Both the position numbers and the translations under genes were made by a program. The notes under the pieces were generated by a model that made no database searches, was not told the DNA's origin, and worked only from the letters and a program-made list of their open reading frames with translations. DNA of 48,094 nt from Candidatus Paralachnospira sangeri (GTDB taxonomy: Bacteria; Bacillota; Clostridia; Lachnospirales; Lachnospiraceae): NCBI GenBank assembly GCA_904397815.1, contig CAJFOT010000063.1, positions 1 to 48,094 of the forward strand, read 5' to 3'. Position 1 is the first letter of the stretch, and every line of letters starts with the position of its first letter. Positions 44,021 through 48,094 of the stretch are shown piece by piece.

Positions 44021-44194
44021 GATAAATGGACGCAATTTTCAGTGCATCTTGGAATTCCGCTGAGAACGGTGGAGGATTGGGAAGCAGGGCGCAGGAAACC
44101 GCCGGAATACATTCCGCGCCTGATTGAATATCAGTTGAAATATGAAGCATTGGTCAGGAGCATGAAAAAGGGGCAGTACGATGCGGAAAGATAA
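44021..44194 (+). pseudogene. C-terminal remnant of a small HTH protein
   Basis: The frame reads FSVHLGIPLRTVEDWEAGRR, then KPPEYIPRLIEYQLKYEAL, the end of a helix-turn-helix protein of XRE/antitoxin type. No start codon lies in frame between the terminator and this segment, and reading upstream runs through the terminator hairpin, so the N-terminal part is missing. I interpret it as debris of a former insertion. The region 43795-44521 otherwise holds no intact gene that I can support. Confidence 0.5.
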
Positions 44195-44375
44195 TGAGAT
44201 TGTAATTTTCGAAACGGGGCATAGAATTTCGCCGTCGGGCAAATTCCGTATTGAAGCAGTACATACTGAAGGGCCCTGCTGTGCTGTTGTTTTCTGCCGC
44301 GTTCGCCTCTTTTATACCAGATTCTCAAAAATATATCGACAGCAAACGACGGCAATCTATATTCTATTATGCTGA
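44181..44375 (+). other. short open frame, possible remnant of a RhuM-like gene
   Basis: ATG 44181 opens 64 codons beginning MRKDNEIVIFETG, which faintly resembles the start of RhuM-family proteins (such as NEIVIYETPDG). After about 30 residues the sequence no longer looks like a protein. It overlaps the end of the HTH remnant. Probably decayed, possibly chance. Confidence 0.2.
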
Positions 44376-44444
44376 CAAATAAAAATAATTAAAATATTAA
44401 CTATCAATTTGTAATAAATGAAAGTTTTGTGCGTTAATATATTG

Positions 44445-44473
44445 TTGATGAATTGGAATTTGATCCTTATAAT
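44445..44473 (+). promoter_or_regulatory. sigma-A type promoter for spo0A
   Basis: TTGATG (44445-44450) and TATAAT (44468-44473) are separated by exactly 17 bases. Transcription would start near 44480, about 40 bases before the spo0A ATG. No convincing 0A box or sigma-H site was found nearby; ATCGACA at 44335-44341 is one mismatch from the reverse complement of TGTCGAA. Confidence 0.7.
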
Positions 44474-44521
44474 GGTGATATTTCCAATTTGAAACAAAAC
44501 AAAGCATGGAGGAGTAAAGAA

Positions 44522-45325
44522 ATGGGAAAATTGAACGTGGCAATTGCCGATGACAATGAGAGAGTGGTGCAGATGCTGGATGAGGTGCTGTCGAAGGAGA
44601 GTGATGTGAATATTGTGGGGAAGGCCTCCAACGGAAAAGAGGTTTATGATATTATCCGTCACAAACAGCCGGATGTGGTTCTGCTGGATCTGATTATGCC
44701 GAAACTGGACGGTCTGATGCTGATGGCAAAGGTGAATCGGGATCAGACAATCAAGAAAAGACCGGAGTTTATCGTGATGTCTGCCGTCGGATCAGAGAGA
44801 ATGACAGAGGATGCGTTCAGATTGGGGGCTGCGTATTATATGATGAAGCCGCTGGACCAGGAGACGGTGGTCAGTCAGGTGAAATCTTTTATGGAGCCTG
44901 CCCGCCAGATCCGGCAGGAGGTGAAGACACCGCCCTATGCGGAAACCAGAGCCAGTTACATGGAAAGAAATCTGGAGAATGATGTGACGGACATGATTCA
45001 CGAAATCGGAGTTCCGGCTCACATCAAAGGGTATCAGTATCTGCGTGACGCCATCATTCTGTCAGTGCAGGATATGGAGATGCTGAATTCCATAACGAAA
45101 ATCCTGTATCCTACTATTGCAAAGAAAAACCAGACCACACCCAGCCGGGTAGAGCGGGCGATCCGCCATGCCATTGAAGTGGCGTGGAGCAGAGGAAAAA
45201 TGGATACCATAGACGCGCTTTTCGGCTATACCATTCACACGGGGAAAGGCAAACCCACGAATTCAGAGTTTATCGCGCTGATTGCAGACAAAATTCGTCT
45301 GGAATATAAAAGCAGGCTGGGATGA
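44522..45325 (+). CDS. spo0A: sporulation master response regulator Spo0A
   Basis: The 267-residue protein is Spo0A, the response regulator that commits Firmicutes to sporulation by binding 0A boxes. The receiver domain has the acidic pair Asp10-Asp11, phosphoacceptor Asp56 in [13 protein letters not shown] and the conserved YMMKPLD lysine. The C-terminal domain has the characteristic [20 protein letters not shown] opening, the recognition helix in [20 protein letters not shown] and a [20 protein letters not shown] end. ATG 44522 is chosen because GGAGG lies just before it; an upstream in-frame ATG at 44453 lies between the -35 and -10 boxes and has no ribosome site. Length is usual. The frequent partner spoIVB is not adjacent; debris and the injection-system operon lie upstream instead. 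Confidence 0.98.
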   Translation: MGKLNVAIADDNERVVQMLDEVLSKESDVNIVGKASNGKEVYDIIRHKQPDVVLLDLIMPKLDGLMLMAKVNRDQTIKKRPEFIVMSAVGSERMTEDAFRLGAAYYMMKPLDQETVVSQVKSFMEPARQIRQEVKTPPYAETRASYMERNLENDVTDMIHEIGVPAHIKGYQYLRDAIILSVQDMEMLNSITKILYPTIAKKNQTTPSRVERAIRHAIEVAWSRGKMDTIDALFGYTIHTGKGKPTNSEFIALIADKIRLEYKSRLG

Positions 45326-45351
45326 ATATCAGAATATTTCCCACAAAACTC

Positions 45352-45380
45352 TTTCCTAATGGGAGAATATGGGGTATAAT
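45352..45380 (+). promoter_or_regulatory. probable promoter for glgA
   Basis: TATAAT at 45375-45380 is a perfect -10 box. The -35 hexamer 17 bases upstream, TTTCCT (45352-45357), is weak. An imperfect stem (ATATTTCCCA / TGGGAGAATAT) overlaps the promoter. The ribosome site ACGGAGG is about 25 bases further on. Confidence 0.5.
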
Positions 45381-45416
45381 CTTTGTATATACACATGTTT
45401 GTACGGAGGTTATTTC

Positions 45417-46853
45417 ATGAAAAAAGTATTATTAGCAGCATCAGAGGCTGTACCGTTTATCAAGACAGGCGGCCTGGCTGATGTAGTGGGGTCATTGCCG
45501 AAATATTTCAATAAAGATGAGTTTGATGTTCGGGTGATTTTACCGAAATATTCATGTATGAATGAGCCTTTTAAGTCTCAGCTGGAGTATATCAGTCATT
45601 TTTACATGCGGTACAATAATCTGGACAGATATGTAGGAATTCTTCAGTTGAATTATGAGGGAAATATCTTTTATTTTATTGATAATGAGGAGTATTTTTC
45701 AGGTGATAAGCCTTACGGGAATGTCTTATGGGATATTGAGAAATTCTGCTTTTTTTCCCAGGCGGCGCTGTCTGCTCTTCCTGTGATCGGCTTCCAGCCG
45801 GATATTGTGCATTGCCACGACTGGCAGACCGGGCTGATTCCGGTGCACCTGAAGGATAAATTTGGAGATGGTCCTTTCTATGCGGGCATGAGGAGCCTGA
45901 TTACCATACATAACCTGCGGTTTCAGGGCGTATGGGATAAAAAGACCATTCAGGCATATTCTGGTTTGTCGGACTACTATTTTACGCCAGATAAATTGGA
46001 AGCTTACGGAGACGCCAATATGTTAAAGGGCGGTATCGTTTATGCAGATAAAGTCACTACAGTAAGCAACACCTATGCCAGAGAGATTCAGATGCCTTTT
46101 TACGGGGAGGGGCTGGACGGCCTGATGAGGGCCCGGTCCAATTCTCTGGTAGGTATTGTGAACGGCATTGATTATAATGAATTTAACCCGGAGACGGATC
46201 CCCACATTGCCCAGCACTACAACGCGAGAACCTTCCGGAAAGAGAAGGTGAAGAATAAGACTGCGCTGCAGCAGGAGCTGGGCCTGGAAGTGGATCCGAA
46301 GAAATTTATGATCGGCATCGTTTCCCGGCTGACAGATCAGAAAGGGTTTGACCTGATCCAGTGCGTGATGGATGAAATCTGCAGCGAGGATCTGCAGCTG
46401 GTTGTTTTGGGAACGGGCGAGGAACGATATGAAAATATGTTCCGCCATTATGACTGGAAATATCACGGAAAGGTTTCCGCGAATATTTATTATTCCGATC
46501 CTCTGTCCCATAAAATCTACGCAGGCTGTGATGCCTTCCTGATGCCCTCTCTTTTTGAACCCTGCGGCCTCAGCCAGCTGATGAGCCTGCGTTACGGTAC
46601 AGTGCCCATCGTCAGGGAGACCGGCGGCCTGAAGGATACAGTGGAGCCCTATAATGAATACGAGAGCACAGGGACAGGCTTTTCCTTTGCCAATTACAAT
46701 GCCCATGAGATGCTGGATATTATCCGCTATGCGCTGAGTGTGTATTATAATAAAAAGCGGGAGTGGAACAAGCTGGTAGACCGGGGCATGGCAAAAGATT
46801 ACTCCTGGGCCAATTCAGCCAGACAGTATGAAGATCTGTACAGAAGCATGTAA
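45417..46853 (+). CDS. glgA: glycogen synthase (ADP-glucose dependent), GT5 family
   Basis: The 478-residue enzyme transfers glucose from ADP-glucose to the growing alpha-1,4-glucan. It carries the signature KTGGLADVVGSLPK near residue 17, the HCHDWQTGLIPVHLK segment, the VNGIDYNEFNPETD motif, the VSRLTDQKGFDL start of the C-terminal Rossmann domain and the active-site region LFEPCGLSQLMSLRYGT. TETGGLKDTV-type ends are seen as RETGGLKDTVEPY. ATG 45417 has ACGGAGG in front; the frame is open 16 codons further upstream but without a ribosome site. It is transcribed alone, with its own promoter and terminator. Spore-forming Clostridia often store glycogen before sporulation. Confidence 0.97.
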   Translation: MKKVLLAASEAVPFIKTGGLADVVGSLPKYFNKDEFDVRVILPKYSCMNEPFKSQLEYISHFYMRYNNLDRYVGILQLNYEGNIFYFIDNEEYFSGDKPYGNVLWDIEKFCFFSQAALSALPVIGFQPDIVHCHDWQTGLIPVHLKDKFGDGPFYAGMRSLITIHNLRFQGVWDKKTIQAYSGLSDYYFTPDKLEAYGDANMLKGGIVYADKVTTVSNTYAREIQMPFYGEGLDGLMRARSNSLVGIVNGIDYNEFNPETDPHIAQHYNARTFRKEKVKNKTALQQELGLEVDPKKFMIGIVSRLTDQKGFDLIQCVMDEICSEDLQLVVLGTGEERYENMFRHYDWKYHGKVSANIYYSDPLSHKIYAGCDAFLMPSLFEPCGLSQLMSLRYGTVPIVRETGGLKDTVEPYNEYESTGTGFSFANYNAHEMLDIIRYALSVYYNKKREWNKLVDRGMAKDYSWANSARQYEDLYRSM

Positions 46854-46870
46854 TTAACAATGATACAAAG

Positions 46871-46918
46871 AACCTTACTGATTTTCTGAGGAGAAAAGAA
46901 GAACAGTAAGGTTTTTTT
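46871..46918 (+). terminator. rho-independent terminator after glgA
   Basis: AACCTTACTG (46871-46880) and CAGTAAGGTT (46904-46913) are perfect complements, followed by a run of seven T residues (46912-46918). The loop is A/G-rich and about 23 bases long. Confidence 0.85.
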
Positions 46919-46943
46919 GTATGCGGATGCCGGGTCTTTTCAG

Positions 46944-46972
46944 TTGCTTAGCGGTCAGGTTTCGGCTATAAT
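46944..46972 (+). promoter_or_regulatory. promoter for the GNAT acetyltransferase
   Basis: TTGCTT (46944-46949) and TATAAT (46967-46972) are separated by 17 bases. Transcription would start near 46979, about 40 bases before the ATG at 47019. Confidence 0.65.
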
Positions 46973-47018
46973 AATCTCTGGAAAAAGAAATACATAACAA
47001 GGAACAAGGAGACAGACC

Positions 47019-47513
47019 ATGGAAATCAGAAAATCAATGATGGAGGATCTCCCCCGAATCCTGGCGTTATATGAGCAGGCGAGGGCATTTATGAAGGCGA
47101 ATGGGAATCCTGATCAATGGGGAGACAGTTATCCGGAGGAGGAGATTGTCCGGCAGGATATCGAGGAAGGCCGCAGCTATGTATGTGAGACGGATGGAGA
47201 GATCGCCGGCGTATTTTATTTCAGCTGTGAGCCGGATCCGGATTATGCCCGTATCGATGACGGCGGGTGGCTGAATGATGCGCCTTATGGCGTGGTTCAC
47301 CGGATTACCGCTTCCTCCCGGCAGAGAGGCGTGGCTTCCTTTTGCCTGGATTGGGCTTTTTCCCAATGTGGGAATCTGAGAATTGACACATATAAGGACA
47401 ATCAGCCCATGCAAAATCTGCTGAAAAAGAAAGGGTTTACACGATGCGGGATCATATACGTCCGTGAAGGATCGCCCCGGATCGCTTTTCAGAAACTTCG
47501 CCGGGAGCAGTGA
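47019..47513 (+). CDS. GNAT-family N-acetyltransferase
   Basis: The 164-residue protein has the GNAT plan. A start (MEIRKSMMEDLPRILALYEQ) is followed by a central ETDGEIAGVFYFSCEPDP sheet. The acetyl-CoA binding segment is around VVHRITASSRQRGVASF (the R-Q-R-G-V-A loop), and the typical KDNQPMQNLLKKKGFTRCGI helix-turn comes near the end. The acceptor substrate cannot be told. AAGGAG lies 7 bases before the ATG, with a promoter further up. The following pentapeptide gene starts 67 bases after its stop and may share the transcript. Confidence 0.9.
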   Translation: MEIRKSMMEDLPRILALYEQARAFMKANGNPDQWGDSYPEEEIVRQDIEEGRSYVCETDGEIAGVFYFSCEPDPDYARIDDGGWLNDAPYGVVHRITASSRQRGVASFCLDWAFSQCGNLRIDTYKDNQPMQNLLKKKGFTRCGIIYVREGSPRIAFQKLRREQ

Positions 47514-47580
47514 GTTAATGGATTGACAGCCTGCGTAAGAAATGAATGGCATACAGCTGTTTTAAACGATGGAGTGTGCG

Positions 47581-48042
47581 ATGGAAAAAGAAAAAATAAA
47601 GAAAGCTGTCAAAATCACCGGTCCGCAGATACAGGAGGCGTCCCTGACTGTGCCGGACGGGTCAATCGAAGATCTGATGTCTCAGGCGCGGGATGCGGAA
47701 GAGGAACTGACGGGACTTCGGGTAAAAGGGATTCAGGCAGCTGACTGTGACTTTTCTAAAATTCGGCTCAGGAGCATTGTATTTGAAAACTGCCGTTTCT
47801 TTGGCTGCCGCTTTACTGGCAGTTCGCTGGTGGACCTTCAGATCAGGGCATGTGACTTTTCCAATTGCGATTTCTCTGGCGCTTATTTTTCCCGATGCCG
47901 GATGGAATCAGTAAAGGGCGTGGGTGTGACGATGCCGGACAGCCATCTGTCTGATCAGATATGGCGGGATTGTAATTTCCGCTATGGGAATTTCCACGGA
48001 TGCAGAATTGAAATAGGGCTACCGCAATCCCACTGGCTTTAG
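47581..48042 (+). CDS. pentapeptide-repeat protein, probably truncated by a palindromic element
   Basis: Residues 50-145 of this 153-residue product show loose pentapeptide repeats (CDFSK, CRFFG, CRFTG, CDFSN, CDFSG, CNFRY, GNFHG), which fold into a right-handed beta-helix. ATG 47581 is chosen over ATG 47569 because GGAG (47571-47574) lies 6 bases before it. The last residues, GLPQSHWL, come from a palindromic sequence starting at about 48016 and break the repeat pattern abruptly. The original gene was therefore probably longer and has been cut by an insertion. Function is unknown. Confidence 0.75.
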   Translation: MEKEKIKKAVKITGPQIQEASLTVPDGSIEDLMSQARDAEEELTGLRVKGIQAADCDFSKIRLRSIVFENCRFFGCRFTGSSLVDLQIRACDFSNCDFSGAYFSRCRMESVKGVGVTMPDSHLSDQIWRDCNFRYGNFHGCRIEIGLPQSHWL

Positions 48043-48094
48043 ACGGTGGGTTAAGGTAGCCAAAAGTGGTGGCTTGTGCTATGCTTACGTTATG
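48016..48094. mobile_element. probable terminus of an IS200/IS605-like element (nested hairpin), running off the window
   Basis: GGCTACC (48017-48023) pairs with GGTAGCC (48055-48061), and inside it CCCACTG (48029-48035) pairs with CGGTGGG (48044-48050) around a GCTTTAGA loop. Hairpins with a CTTTAG-type loop near AATCCC are typical subterminal palindromes of IS200/IS605 and TnpB elements. The element enters the pentapeptide gene in mid-repeat. No transposase is visible because the window ends. Confidence 0.45.

Noticed and set aside
44335..44341. Possible Spo0A box upstream of spo0A (ATCGACA)
   Set aside because: It has one mismatch, is a single copy and lies over 100 bases upstream of the promoter; such a 7-mer is expected by chance.
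1..48094. CRISPR arrays, tRNA, rRNA or riboswitches
   Set aside because: No regularly spaced repeats, cloverleaf-like segments or recognisable riboswitch cores were seen in the intergenic gaps, which are all short.

Overview
The window comes from a moderate-GC, spore-forming Firmicute, most likely a member of the class Clostridia close to Lachnospiraceae. It carries a full-length Spo0A next to a bacterial glycogen synthase. Start codons have strong AGGAGG-type ribosome sites. The regulators are of Clostridia type: a LytTR response regulator with a GHKL histidine kinase, and a LuxR-type regulator with an excisionase-like HTH. The species cannot be fixed from the sequence alone.

Layout. 1-2700: a LytTR response regulator and its membrane histidine kinase, arranged tail to tail, each with a recognisable promoter. 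2732-3943: a regulator with an excisionase-like HTH at the N-terminus and a LuxR HTH at the C-terminus. 4097-38173: a large, nearly gapless contractile injection system (CIS, related to Afp/PVC/eCIS and phage tails). It encodes an unknown coiled-coil protein, two double-domain AAA+ ATPases flanking a possible cargo/chaperone pair, a DUF4255 tail-terminator protein, a STAND-SARP regulator, sheath, two tube proteins, small assembly proteins, a 1374-residue modular repeat protein, a LysM adaptor, hub, spike, gp25, two baseplate-J proteins, tail protein I, a baseplate-periphery protein, two single-pass membrane proteins (one pseudokinase-like, one with about 27 MORN repeats) and a PAAR-like tip. 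38190-43790: three closely spaced membrane or signalling genes in the same direction, namely a receptor with a degenerate cyclase domain, a DUF2156 protein and a propeller-sensor-MFS fusion. A strong terminator follows. 43795-44375: gene debris. 44522-48042: spo0A, glgA, a GNAT acetyltransferase and a pentapeptide-repeat gene that appears cut by a palindromic element at the window edge.

How it may work together. The SARP-type regulator lies immediately before the sheath gene. The intergenic region between them carries two GTTAAGA heptamers with an 11-bp period placed just upstream of a TACAAT -10 box. That is the geometry of SARP operators, so the regulator probably switches on the structural operon. 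No receptor-binding fibre was recognised, while two membrane-anchored proteins are encoded inside the structural operon. This suggests a particle tethered to the producing cell's membrane or acting inside it rather than a freely released one. The 683-residue protein (basic disordered N-terminus, hydrophobic helical patches) followed by a YbjN/type III chaperone-like protein is the best candidate for cargo plus chaperone. These functional links are inference; the family assignments rest on motifs and gene order.
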